Counted from the stretch's first letter, positions 5,405-11,583 are shown. The stretch is 12,299 nt of DNA from Pyrinomonadaceae bacterium (GCA_018060305.1 JAGOWF010000009.1:7902-20200), one strand, 5' to 3'. Notes: generated by a model not told the origin, from the letters alone. A program made the numbers and translations.

Positions 5405-6565
5405 TTAACCTGCCGCCCCAACAACCTTGGTCGCGGCATCGTTCATTGTGGTGGCGGGAATGATGCCGATATCTGATTCTGACAGGACGCGGCGGCCTTC
5501 TTCGACGTTGGTGCCCTCGAGACGGGCGACGATGGGGATTGACACGCCGAGGTTCTTTGCCGCGGCGACGACGCCGTTGGCGACCATGTCGCAGCGGACG
5601 ATGCCACCGAAGATGTTGATCAGCACGGCTTTGACGTTCTGGTCGGCGAGCAGAATCTTGAATGCCTGCTCGACCCTTTCCTGCGAAGCTCCGCCGCCGA
5701 CATCGAGAAAGTTGGCCGGTTCGCCGCCCGCGAGCTTGATGATGTCCATCGTCGCCATCGCGAGCCCCGCGCCGTTGACCATGCAGCCGATGTTGCCGTC
5801 GAGCTTGATGTAATTTAGGTCGTATTTTGACGCCTCGATCTCGAGCGGTTCTTCCTCGTTGAGGTCGCGAAGGTCGGCGTACTCCTTATGCCGAAACATT
5901 GCGTTGTCGTCAAAATTGACCTTAGCATCAAGCGCGATCAGGCGGTTGTCTTTGGTGAGCAGGAACGGGTTGATCTCGACCAGCGACGCGTCCATCTTTT
6001 CGTATGCGTCGTAGAGCGAGAGCATGAATTTCGCCGCCTGATTGATCAGATCATTCGGGATGCCGAGCCCGAAGGCGAGCTTACGAGCCTGAAAGCTGCG
6101 CAAGCCCACCGACGGATCGATCGTCTCTTTGAGGATCAGTTCGGGCGTTTCTTCGGCGACCTTCTCGATGTCCATGCCGCCTGCTGACGACACCATAAAG
6201 ACATTACGCCCCGTCACGCGGTCGAGGGTGATGCCGAGATAGAACTCCTTATCGATCGGCAGCCCTTCCTCGATGAGCAGCGTCTTGACCTCGCGGCCCT
6301 CGGGGCCGGTCTGGTGCGTGACAAGCATCATTCCGAGTATCTCTGACGCGATCTGCTTTGCCTCTTCAGGCGATCTCGCAAGCTTGACGCCGCCGCCCTT
6401 GCCGCGGCCGCCTGCGTGGATCTGGGCCTTGACGACGACAACTTCAGTTCCGAGTTCTTTCGCCGCGGCCTCCGCCTCGTCCGGCGTGCGGGCGACGATG
6501 CCACGCGGCACCGGCACGTCATATTCTTTGAGTAACGCCTTTCCTTGATATTCGTGGATCTTCAT
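5405..6565 (-). CDS. sucC: succinyl-CoA synthetase (ADP-forming) beta subunit
   Basis: Beta subunit of the TCA-cycle enzyme that makes ATP or GTP from succinyl-CoA. The 386-residue length is typical. The N-terminal MKIHEYQGKALLKEYDVPVP begins the ATP-grasp domain. Nucleotide-binding VVKAQIHAGGRGKGGGVKLA lies at about 44-63, metal-coordinating LVEINPFLL and ALDAKVNFDDNAMFRH at about 195-228. The C-terminal CoA-ligase domain has GCMVNGAGLAMATMDIIK, FLDVGGGAS and INIFGGIVRCD. It starts 12 bases after the lipoprotein gene, without a clear Shine-Dalgarno sequence, suggesting coupling. The alpha subunit gene sucD, normally directly downstream, is replaced by the DUF433/DUF5615 pair. Confidence 0.97.
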   Translation of the reverse strand: MKIHEYQGKALLKEYDVPVPRGIVARTPDEAEAAAKELGTEVVVVKAQIHAGGRGKGGGVKLARSPEEAKQIASEILGMMLVTHQTGPEGREVKTLLIEEGLPIDKEFYLGITLDRVTGRNVFMVSSAGGMDIEKVAEETPELILKETIDPSVGLRSFQARKLAFGLGIPNDLINQAAKFMLSLYDAYEKMDASLVEINPFLLTKDNRLIALDAKVNFDDNAMFRHKEYADLRDLNEEEPLEIEASKYDLNYIKLDGNIGCMVNGAGLAMATMDIIKLAGGEPANFLDVGGGASQERVEQAFKILLADQNVKAVLINIFGGIVRCDMVANGVVAAAKNLGVSIPIVARLEGTNVEEGRRVLSESDIGIIPATTMNDAATKVVGAAG

Positions 6566-6577
6566 AAACGGATCAGT

Positions 6578-7354
6578 CTATTTAATTTCCGTCTTGATAT
6601 TGATGCCGACAAGTTTCCACGTGCCGTCGTCCATGACGTATTTCATCTCAAAGTTTGCCCGCGCCGGCGACGTCGGGTAATAACCTTTGAGGATGAGAGC
6701 ATCGAGATCCAGGACCTTCCCCATCGTGGGCTCCGGCGTAAAGGTCGCATCGAGCGATGCGATCGCCCGTTTGAAGTTATAGTCCTTCTTATTATCGACA
6801 AAGACCTTAAACGCATCTTTCATCTCCTCCGGCGAGGTCTGTTCCTGCCAAACCTTTGCGACCTTCTTATTAAAATCTGTGAAATCTTCAGCCTGCACGG
6901 CATCGCTGAAATCCATAAAGCTCGTCTTCACAAGGGTTTGCAGCTTGTCTTTGCTTGGGATCTCAAGCTTTACGTCGCTCTTGGTGTCTGATGAGCTACC
7001 CGGCTTGGTATAGGCCACGCCGCTCAGCGTCATCTTGTTGCCGGACGGGGCCTTGTCGATCTTGAGTGTCGGCCCGATGCCGACGAGTTTGATCGTCATT
7101 TCCTTTTTTGCATCATCGATCACGACCGAGCCGTTCGTCACTTCGGTGCCACCGGATTTGTAATCGCCAGAACCGTCTGCACGAATGGTGATTGTTGATC
7201 CATCATTGCCGGTCCACGCTCCGACATACTCACTCGGTGGTGGTGTGCCGCCACCGCCGCAGGCAAATCCAAGGACGAAAAGGACACCGACCGTGAGGAT
7301 CAGCGCAGTAAGATTTCGAGCATTAATGGTCGCGAGGATAAGTGTTTTCATCAT
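6578..7354 (-). CDS. putative lipoprotein, unknown function
   Basis: The 258-residue protein has a long N-terminal hydrophobic segment (about 15-31) ending GFACGGGG. Cys32 is the likely lipidation site, though the residue three before it is Gly rather than the usual Leu. After a Gly/Pro linker (33-40) comes a small beta-rich domain starting YVGAWTGNDGSTITIRADGS (43-62), similar in style to lipocalin-like stress-protein domains. A more helical region (about 133-200) precedes a C-terminal DDGTWKLVGINIKTE, like the ends of DUF4878-type domains. The start has a good AGGAG at 7359-7363, placed for either of two adjacent ATGs. It sits between pepA (24-base gap) and sucC (12-base gap). I do not recognise the family. 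Confidence 0.8.
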   Translation of the reverse strand: MMKTLILATINARNLTALILTVGVLFVLGFACGGGGTPPPSEYVGAWTGNDGSTITIRADGSGDYKSGGTEVTNGSVVIDDAKKEMTIKLVGIGPTLKIDKAPSGNKMTLSGVAYTKPGSSSDTKSDVKLEIPSKDKLQTLVKTSFMDFSDAVQAEDFTDFNKKVAKVWQEQTSPEEMKDAFKVFVDNKKDYNFKRAIASLDATFTPEPTMGKVLDLDALILKGYYPTSPARANFEMKYVMDDGTWKLVGINIKTEIK

Positions 7355-7378
7355 TTTTCTCCTTCGGCCGATACGCTT

Positions 7379-8878
7379 TTACTGCGAGCGCTCGACAAGT
7401 TTTAGTAAAGTGCGAATTGCTACTGCGGTCGGCCCTTTTGCCTGATGCGGCTTAACGCCGTCAGCCCATGCCGTGCCCGCGATGTCGAGATGGGCCCATT
7501 TCGCCTTATCGACAAACTCCTGAATAAAGACGGCCCCCATGATCGTGCCGGCCTTGCCTTTTGGGCCGATGTTCTTGATATCGGCGATGTCCGATTTGAT
7601 GTCCTTGCTGTATTCAGGGCCGACCGGCAACTGCCAGTAGCCTTCGCCTGCATCCTTGCCGCAGGCAATGATCTCGTCAACAAACTTCTGATCATTGCCC
7701 ATGATGCCGGTGTTGTGGGCACCAAGCGCGATAATTACGGCTCCCGTCAACGTAGCCATATCGACGATACGGGTCGCGCCCTGTTTCTCGGCGTATGCAA
7801 CTGCATCGGCAAGGATGAGACGGCCTTCGGCATCGGTATTAAGGATCTCGATCGACTTTCCGTTCATCGCGTAAACGACGTCAGCGGGCCGCGAAGCGCC
7901 GCCGTCCGGCATATTTTCGACTGCCGCGATGACGCCCAGCACCGGGATCGACGGCCTCAACAGAGCAACTGCGCGCATCGTGCCGATCACGGTCGCGCCG
8001 CCGGACATGTCGTATTTCATCGCGTCCATGCCGTCGCCGGGTTTGAGCGAGATGCCGCCGGTGTCGAAGGTGATGCCTTTCCCAACAAGCGCGAGCAATT
8101 CACCTTTTTTGGCGGTGCTCTTGGCGGGAGTATATCGGAGCACGATCAGTTTCGCCGGTTGCGACGACCCGATCGAAACGCTCATCAGTGAGCCCATCTT
8201 CTCTTTGATCATCCACTCTTCGTCGTAGATATCACACTTGAGGCCGACGCTCTTGGCCATCGCCTGCGCACGTTTGGCCATCTCGGTCGGCTGCAGAATG
8301 TTTGGCGGCTCGTTGGCGAGGTCGCGAGTCAGGTTCATCGACTCGCCGATCGCCTGTCCGCGTGCGATGCCGGCCTTAAGGTCACCCGACTTCGCCCCGT
8401 CGATGCAGACGATCAAGCCGTTCACTGACTTGTTGTTCTTGTCCTTTGTCTTGTATTTATCAAGCTCAAATTGACTCGTAATAAAGCCCTGAACCGTGTT
8501 CTGAGTTACCTCGATCGCGCTTGCGTCACTACGAGGCAACAGGGCAAAATTCTTAACGCTCCGCTTCCTTAGATACCGAGTCGCCGTCCCCGCCAATCCC
8601 GCGACGGAATGAGCTTTATATTCCTTCTTCTCGCCGCAGCCGATCAGCAGCAATCGGCTCGCCGTGACCTTGCCTTTAGGAGCAAATCGCAACAGCGCAG
8701 TCTGGCCCGAGTCGCCCTTGAACTCCTCATTCTTCATCACGCCGGCCAGCAGGCCACCTGTGAGCTTGTCGAGTTCCTTGAGCACGCCTCCGGACGCTTT
8801 CTCACCCTTAAAAACAGCCACCGCCAGAGCTTCTGCGGCCGCCTCGGTAAAGTTACCGGTAATCCCAACGAATTTCAT
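7379..8878 (-). CDS. pepA: leucyl aminopeptidase (M17 family)
   Basis: Cytosolic dimetal exopeptidase that removes N-terminal residues from peptides. The C-terminal catalytic domain is complete, with all expected ligands. Numbered from the chosen ATG they are Lys267 and Asp272 (VGKGITFDTGG), Lys279, Asp290 (KYDMSGGA), and Asp349, Glu351 and Arg353 in the signature NTDAEGRL. The first 160 residues form the more variable N-terminal domain. An in-frame GTG at 8884 would add two residues, but GAGG at 8884-8887 sits five bases upstream of the ATG at 8878, so the ATG is preferred. The gene starts 52 bases after the smpB stop. Some PepA proteins also bind DNA; that cannot be judged here. Confidence 0.95.
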   Translation of the reverse strand: MKFVGITGNFTEAAAEALAVAVFKGEKASGGVLKELDKLTGGLLAGVMKNEEFKGDSGQTALLRFAPKGKVTASRLLLIGCGEKKEYKAHSVAGLAGTATRYLRKRSVKNFALLPRSDASAIEVTQNTVQGFITSQFELDKYKTKDKNNKSVNGLIVCIDGAKSGDLKAGIARGQAIGESMNLTRDLANEPPNILQPTEMAKRAQAMAKSVGLKCDIYDEEWMIKEKMGSLMSVSIGSSQPAKLIVLRYTPAKSTAKKGELLALVGKGITFDTGGISLKPGDGMDAMKYDMSGGATVIGTMRAVALLRPSIPVLGVIAAVENMPDGGASRPADVVYAMNGKSIEILNTDAEGRLILADAVAYAEKQGATRIVDMATLTGAVIIALGAHNTGIMGNDQKFVDEIIACGKDAGEGYWQLPVGPEYSKDIKSDIADIKNIGPKGKAGTIMGAVFIQEFVDKAKWAHLDIAGTAWADGVKPHQAKGPTAVAIRTLLKLVERSQ

Positions 8879-8930
8879 CCACACCTCGTAAATACTAGAT
8901 TTTACTGAAAGATAACGCTCTATATTACCG

Positions 8931-9389
8931 TTAACGCATCGCGCGTTTCAACTCAGCCTCGGTCTCTTTCTTGATCGTCTTGCGCATCTCGGTCTCTCGT
9001 TTATCGTAAAGCTTCTTGCCCTTGGCGACGCCGATCTCGAATTTTATCCGCCCGTTTTTCCAATAGATCCGCGTGACGACCAGTGTCATGCCCTTTTGCA
9101 TCGTTTCTTTGACGAGCTTTTCGATCTCGCGGCGGTGGAGCAGCAGCTTGCGCTCGCGCAGGACGTCGTGGTTATTGATATTCCCGTGCGAATAGTGCGA
9201 GATGTGCGCGCCCACGAGCCAGACCTCGCCGTTCTTGATCTGGACGAACGACTCTTTTAGCTGGATGCGTCCCGCCATTATGCTCTTGACCTCGGTGCCG
9301 ACAAGCGCCGCCCCGGCCTCGTATTTGTCGAGGACGTGAAACTCGTGAAACGCCTGGCGGTTTGTCAATATCTCTTTCTCAGCGGACAT
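8931..9389 (-). CDS. smpB: SsrA-binding protein SmpB
   Basis: Partner of tmRNA in trans-translation, which rescues stalled ribosomes. The 152-residue length is typical. Family motifs in order: NRQAFHEFHVLDKYEAGAAL (about 11-30), GTEVKSIMAGRIQLKESFVQ (31-50), ISHYSHGNINNHD (63-75), RERKLLLHRREIEKL (78-92) and GVAKGKKLYDKRETE (120-134), followed by the basic C-terminal tail that enters the ribosomal channel. No Shine-Dalgarno sequence is obvious. Upstream lies the second palindromic element, then the divergent tRNA gene. smpB is first in the minus-strand series leading to pepA. No ssrA (tmRNA) gene is seen in the window. Confidence 0.96.
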   Translation of the reverse strand: MSAEKEILTNRQAFHEFHVLDKYEAGAALVGTEVKSIMAGRIQLKESFVQIKNGEVWLVGAHISHYSHGNINNHDVLRERKLLLHRREIEKLVKETMQKGMTLVVTRIYWKNGRIKFEIGVAKGKKLYDKRETEMRKTIKKETEAELKRAMR

Positions 9390-9414
9390 AAAACAAGAAT
9401 TATGGCATACGGCG

Positions 9415-9494
9415 TTGCAGAAGCCCGCACGTGAGTAAGGGCTTAACCCGCAAGTTGGATGTTACGCCCTTGCTAACGCGCGGGCTTGTGCATT
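9415..9494. repeat. 80-bp palindromic interspersed element, copy 2 (inverted relative to copy 1)
   Basis: Its reverse complement aligns end to end with 4170-4250: both begin AATGCACAAGCCCGCGCGT, share AGCAAGGGCG, and end GCGGGCTTCTGCAA. The arms are less perfect than in copy 1 (about 21 of 25 pairs). The asymmetric ends and part of the centre (AACATNCAAC) are conserved. It lies in the 121-base gap between the divergent smpB and tRNA-Gln genes, 16 bases before the tRNA, so any promoters of those genes would overlap it. Confidence 0.9.
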
Positions 9495-9510
9495 AGATTA
9501 TTAATGACGC

Positions 9511-9584
9511 TGGGAGATCGTCTAATGGTAGGACTGCAGTCTCTGGATCTGCCTATCGGGGTTCGAATCCCTGTCTCCCAGCCA
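9511..9584 (+). tRNA. tRNA-Gln (anticodon CTG), CCA encoded
   Basis: Cloverleaf of 74 bases. The acceptor TGGGAGA pairs with TCTCCCA, giving the U1-A72 pair typical of tRNA-Gln, followed by discriminator G and an encoded CCA. The D arm is GTC...GAC around TAATGGTAG. The anticodon stem GCAGT/TCTGC (one T-T mismatch next to the loop) closes the loop CTCTGGA, with T33 and anticodon CTG at 9543-9545, reading CAG. The T arm is CGGGG TTCGAAT CCCTG. Six Ts follow at 9586-9591. Confidence 0.93.
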
Positions 9585-9598
9585 ATTTTTTAGTCTTG

Positions 9599-9673
9599 AG
9601 TCTGGAGTCTTAAGTCTTGAGTCGGAGGGCACCGCAGGTCCTGCTCCAGACTCTCGACCTAAGACCCCAGACT
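9599..9673 (+). repeat. long inverted repeat between tRNA-Gln and the thioesterase gene
   Basis: Arms at 9599-9627 and 9644-9673 are complementary at about 25 of 30 positions. They are built from AGTCT(T/G)GAGTC-like units of 7-10 bases. The loop region adds a small GCAGG/CCTGC hairpin. It ends nine bases before the thioesterase ATG, and no Shine-Dalgarno sequence is present. The thioesterase frame is open through much of it. Confidence 0.82.
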
Positions 9674-9682
9674 TTCGCATTT

Positions 9683-10123
9683 ATGGATTGGCACGAGACA
9701 GAGGTTCGCGTTCGATACGCCGAGACCGATCAGATGGGTATTGCGCATAATGCGAACTATCCGATCTGGTTCGAGGTCGGCCGCGGCGAATTTTGCCGTT
9801 CGCGCGGGTTCTCATACAAGCAGATGGAGGACGACGCGGGCGCTTTGATGGTGGTTGCGGAGAGCTATATTCGCTATAAATCGCCTGCATTTTATGAGGA
9901 TATCCTCATTATTCGCACAAAGGTCGGCGAGGTGCGAAGCCGCAGCATCGCGTTTGTCTATCAGGTTTACCGTGCCTCCGACGATATGCTGATCGCCGAG
10001 GGCGAGACGCTCCATCTCGTCACCGATCGCGAACGCAAGGTCCGCACACTCCCAGATATTTACCGGAGCCTACTTGCTGACGAGCCGCACGCATCATTTC
10101 CGCCAAATCAGGCACCGCACTAA
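9683..10123 (+). CDS. YbgC/FadM-type acyl-CoA thioesterase (4-hydroxybenzoyl-CoA thioesterase family)
   Basis: The 146-residue hotdog-fold protein belongs to the 4HBT/YbgC group that hydrolyses acyl-CoA thioesters. The family signature is at the N-terminus: VRVRYAETDQMGIAHNANYPIWFEVGR (8-34), with the conserved acid Asp16. Further matches are VVAESYIRYKSPAFYEDILI (about 56-76) and AFVYQVYRASDDMLIAEGETLHLVTD (about 91-116). Substrate chain length and partners cannot be read from sequence, and the tol-pal genes that accompany ybgC in Proteobacteria are absent. The ATG at 9683 gives the standard start; upstream in-frame codons fall in repeat DNA. Confidence 0.92.
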   Translation: MDWHETEVRVRYAETDQMGIAHNANYPIWFEVGRGEFCRSRGFSYKQMEDDAGALMVVAESYIRYKSPAFYEDILIIRTKVGEVRSRSIAFVYQVYRASDDMLIAEGETLHLVTDRERKVRTLPDIYRSLLADEPHASFPPNQAPH

Positions 10124-10124
10124 T

Positions 10125-10204
10125 GGTTTCGGGTTTAGAGTTTGGGGTTCAGGGTTCGCAAAACAAACTCTGAACTTTGAACTCCGAACTCTGCACCTTA
10201 AACT
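10125..10204 (+). repeat. long inverted repeat upstream of the small membrane protein
   Basis: Arms of 33 bases (10125-10157 and 10172-10204) agree at 24 positions as reverse complements. Seven of the nine differences are G/A or T/C changes that become G-U pairs in a + strand transcript, so about 31 of 33 positions could pair in RNA. Units are GAACTTTGAACTC-like. It begins one base after the thioesterase stop and ends six bases before the next ATG. Confidence 0.85.
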
Positions 10205-10210
10205 TGAGTC

Positions 10211-10384
10211 ATGCCCGGAGCCGGACGTGCCGAAATCTATTTTATTGCCGCAATGATGATCCTGATCGTGATCCTCTGTGTAGCGGCTGTTTATATCTTC
10301 ATCAAGACCTATCGCAAGGAGATGAGCGAGAAGGCAGCCCGCGAGGCGGAAAAGACGGCCGCACGCGAGGATGTAGTGTCCTAA
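10211..10384 (+). CDS. small single-span membrane protein, 3' end altered by an inserted element
   Basis: A 57-codon ORF. The product starts MPGAGRAEIY, has one hydrophobic span (about 9-31, rich in Ile/Leu/Val/Met), and ends in a strongly charged Lys/Glu/Arg/Ala tail, probably cytoplasmic. I do not recognise a family; size and layout are reminiscent of CcoQ-like or other one-helix accessory proteins, but no oxidase genes are nearby. Codons from 10372 on come from the inserted element and give ...REDVVS. Reading across the target duplication, the ancestral end would be ...REDE followed by TAG (10623-10625), a 55-residue protein. That intact ancestral frame supports real coding. Confidence 0.65.
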   Translation: MPGAGRAEIYFIAAMMILIVILCVAAVYIFIKTYRKEMSEKAAREAEKTAAREDVVS

Positions 10385-10610
10385 AGTCATGGTGCCGGGC
10401 GCTGATTCTCGGCGGCTTGCCGCTCTATTTGCGGAGCAGCTTGCTGCTCCGAGCATCCGTCCTTATCCTCGCGGCTTGCCGCCGCCGAATGTTAGGCGGC
10501 GGCAAGCCCGCAGTTTAATTGCCGGTCAAACGGAGGAGCAAGCTCCTCCGCAAATAGAGCGGCAAGCCGCCACTGATGCGCAAGCACCAGGGCCACCTTA
10601 GGACACTACC
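10372..10610. mobile_element. 239-bp MITE-like element with terminal inverted repeats and 8-bp target duplication
   Basis: The ends are TGTAGTGTCCTAA and TTAGGACACTACC, terminal inverted repeats matching at 12 of 13 bases. The element is flanked by direct copies of CGCGAGGA (10364-10371 and 10611-10618), an 8-bp target duplication. Inside, 41-base arms (10411-10451 and 10531-10571) pair with two mismatches, and each contains its own small palindrome. At the centre, perfect 14-base arms (10473-10486 and 10495-10508) enclose an 8-base loop. The motif CGGCTTGCCG or its complement recurs four times. No credible ORF is present, so it would have to be moved by a transposase elsewhere. The terminal repeat is not assigned to an IS family. 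Confidence 0.85.
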
Positions 10611-10636
10611 CGCGAGGACGAATAGGTGATTATGTC

Positions 10637-10665
10637 TTGACAACACGTTGCATGTATGCTACGGT
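10637..10665 (+). promoter_or_regulatory. possible sigma-70 promoter upstream of the isochorismatase-family gene
   Basis: A consensus -35 TTGACA (10637-10642), a 17-base spacer and TACGGT (10660-10665) preceded by an extended -10 TG. The -10 hexamer matches only three of six positions. Initiation near 10672 would give a leader of about 260 bases containing both copies of the 114-bp tandem repeat. Confidence 0.35.
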
Positions 10666-10696
10666 TATTTTATGAATTGCACTCGAAAACGAACGC

Positions 10697-10922
10697 CGCG
10701 GTATTTTTTTTCAAAACAGGCGAGACACGGCCGATTTGTTCTCATAAAGCGTTTGTATGCAATCATTTAAGGTGTCCCGCACGGGTGCGGGACACTAGCG
10801 GGACAGGCCAGGCGAAGTTTTTTTTCAAAAATGGCGGGATACGGGCATTTTGTGGTCGTAACTTATCTGGAATGAAGTATTTAGCGTGTCCCACCGAGGT
10901 GCGGGACAGTAGCGGGACACAG
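10697..10922 (+). repeat. two-copy tandem repeat, exact 114-bp period
   Basis: Copies of about 114 bp (first near 10697-10810, second near 10811-10922) align without gaps at about 82 of 114 bases. Each has a T8 tract then CAAAA (10704 and 10818) and ends in GTGTCCC...GTGCGGGACA.TAGCGGGAC. In the first copy this end contains a perfect 11-base inverted repeat (10772-10782 with 10785-10795). The period is divisible by three, so a 97-codon frame (10656-10949) reads through both. All codon differences between copies change the amino acid and none are synonymous, which argues against a conserved protein. With the rest of the MITE, this fills the 548 bases without a confident gene before 10933. Confidence 0.8.
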
Positions 10923-10932
10923 CGGTGGAAAT

Positions 10933-11493
10933 ATGGCAGTGCATCCTAACATCCTACGCTCAGATGCCGCGGCGCTGATCGTCGTTGACGTGCAAGAAGC
11001 GTTTCGACACGTTATACCTGATTTCGAGACGGTCGCGGTCAAGGCCTCGACTGCTGTCCGCGGCTTTTTGACGCTTGATCTGCCGGTGCTAGTGACCGAG
11101 CAGTATCCGAAAGGCCTCGGCCACACCGCTGAAGAGATCCGCCTCGTTCTGCCGGACGATGCTGAGATCTTCGAGAAGACTGCCTTTAGCTCGTGCGGTG
11201 CCGATGCCTTTGCCGCCCGCCTCGGTAAACTCGGCATCAAACAGGCCGTCCTATGCGGCCTCGAAACGCATGTTTGCGTCAATCAGACTGCCCACGACCT
11301 GCTCGATCGCGGCTTCCGGGTGCACCTGCTGACCGACGCCGTCTGCTCTCGATCTGACGAAAACAAGGCCACCGGCCTCGAAAAGATGCGCGTCGGAGGC
11401 GTGATCGCATCCTCCGTCGAGATGGCCCTCTTCGAACTGATGCGCGACGCTAAACACGAGAAATTCAAGGAGATACAGGCGCTCATCAAATGA
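10933..11493 (+). CDS. isochorismatase-family hydrolase
   Basis: Cysteine hydrolase of the isochorismatase-like (YcaC/ISOC) superfamily. The 186-residue protein has the expected triad: Asp19 in LIVVDVQEAF, Lys82 in FEKTAFSSCG, and nucleophile Cys115 in CGLETHVCVNQTAHDLLDRG. The pattern TEQYPKGLGHT (55-65) resembles the eukaryotic ISOC1/ISOC2-like branch, whose substrates are not well defined, so isochorismate is not implied. GGTGGA just upstream of ATG 10933 may serve as ribosome binding site. Its start overlaps the end of the doubtful repeat-encoded frame. No functionally linked neighbour is obvious. Confidence 0.93.
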   Translation: MAVHPNILRSDAAALIVVDVQEAFRHVIPDFETVAVKASTAVRGFLTLDLPVLVTEQYPKGLGHTAEEIRLVLPDDAEIFEKTAFSSCGADAFAARLGKLGIKQAVLCGLETHVCVNQTAHDLLDRGFRVHLLTDAVCSRSDENKATGLEKMRVGGVIASSVEMALFELMRDAKHEKFKEIQALIK

Positions 11494-11499
11494 AGAAAT

Positions 11500-11568
11500 T
11501 AACCACGGATGGACACAGATAAACACGGATAGATCTGATCTGTGTCCATCTGTGTTTATCTGTGGTTA
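11500..11568 (+). repeat. long inverted repeat of 10-base units in front of the uvrD/pcrA-like gene
   Basis: Arms of 31 bases (11500-11530 and 11538-11568) match at 25 positions; four of the six differences become G-U pairs in a + strand transcript. Each arm is three 10-base units of the form RRMCACRGAT, so it is both a tandem and an inverted repeat. Sequences of the type CCACAGATRRACACAGAT recur in intergenic DNA of several environmental phyla, as far as I recall. It ends 15 bases before the helicase ATG. Confidence 0.88.
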
Positions 11569-11583
11569 CAAATTGCTTAGTTC

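Noticed and set aside
7445..8191. 248-codon + strand ORF opposite pepA
   Set aside because: It is a shadow frame of the pepA coding strand, with all catalytic residues of M17 on the minus strand and no recognisable product.
9535..9540. tRNA-Cys, from the GCA in TGCAG
   Set aside because: GCA lies in the anticodon stem. The seven-base loop CTCTGGA with T33 gives anticodon CTG, and U1-A72 fits tRNA-Gln.
10389..10601. ORF across the MITE-like element
   Set aside because: It lies inside nested palindromes, its composition follows the repeat units, and it resembles no family I know.
10656..10949. 97-codon ORF as a real protein-coding gene
   Set aside because: It is made mostly of the tandem repeat, its end overlaps the well-supported next gene in another frame, it has no ribosome binding site, and its copies differ only by amino-acid-changing substitutions.
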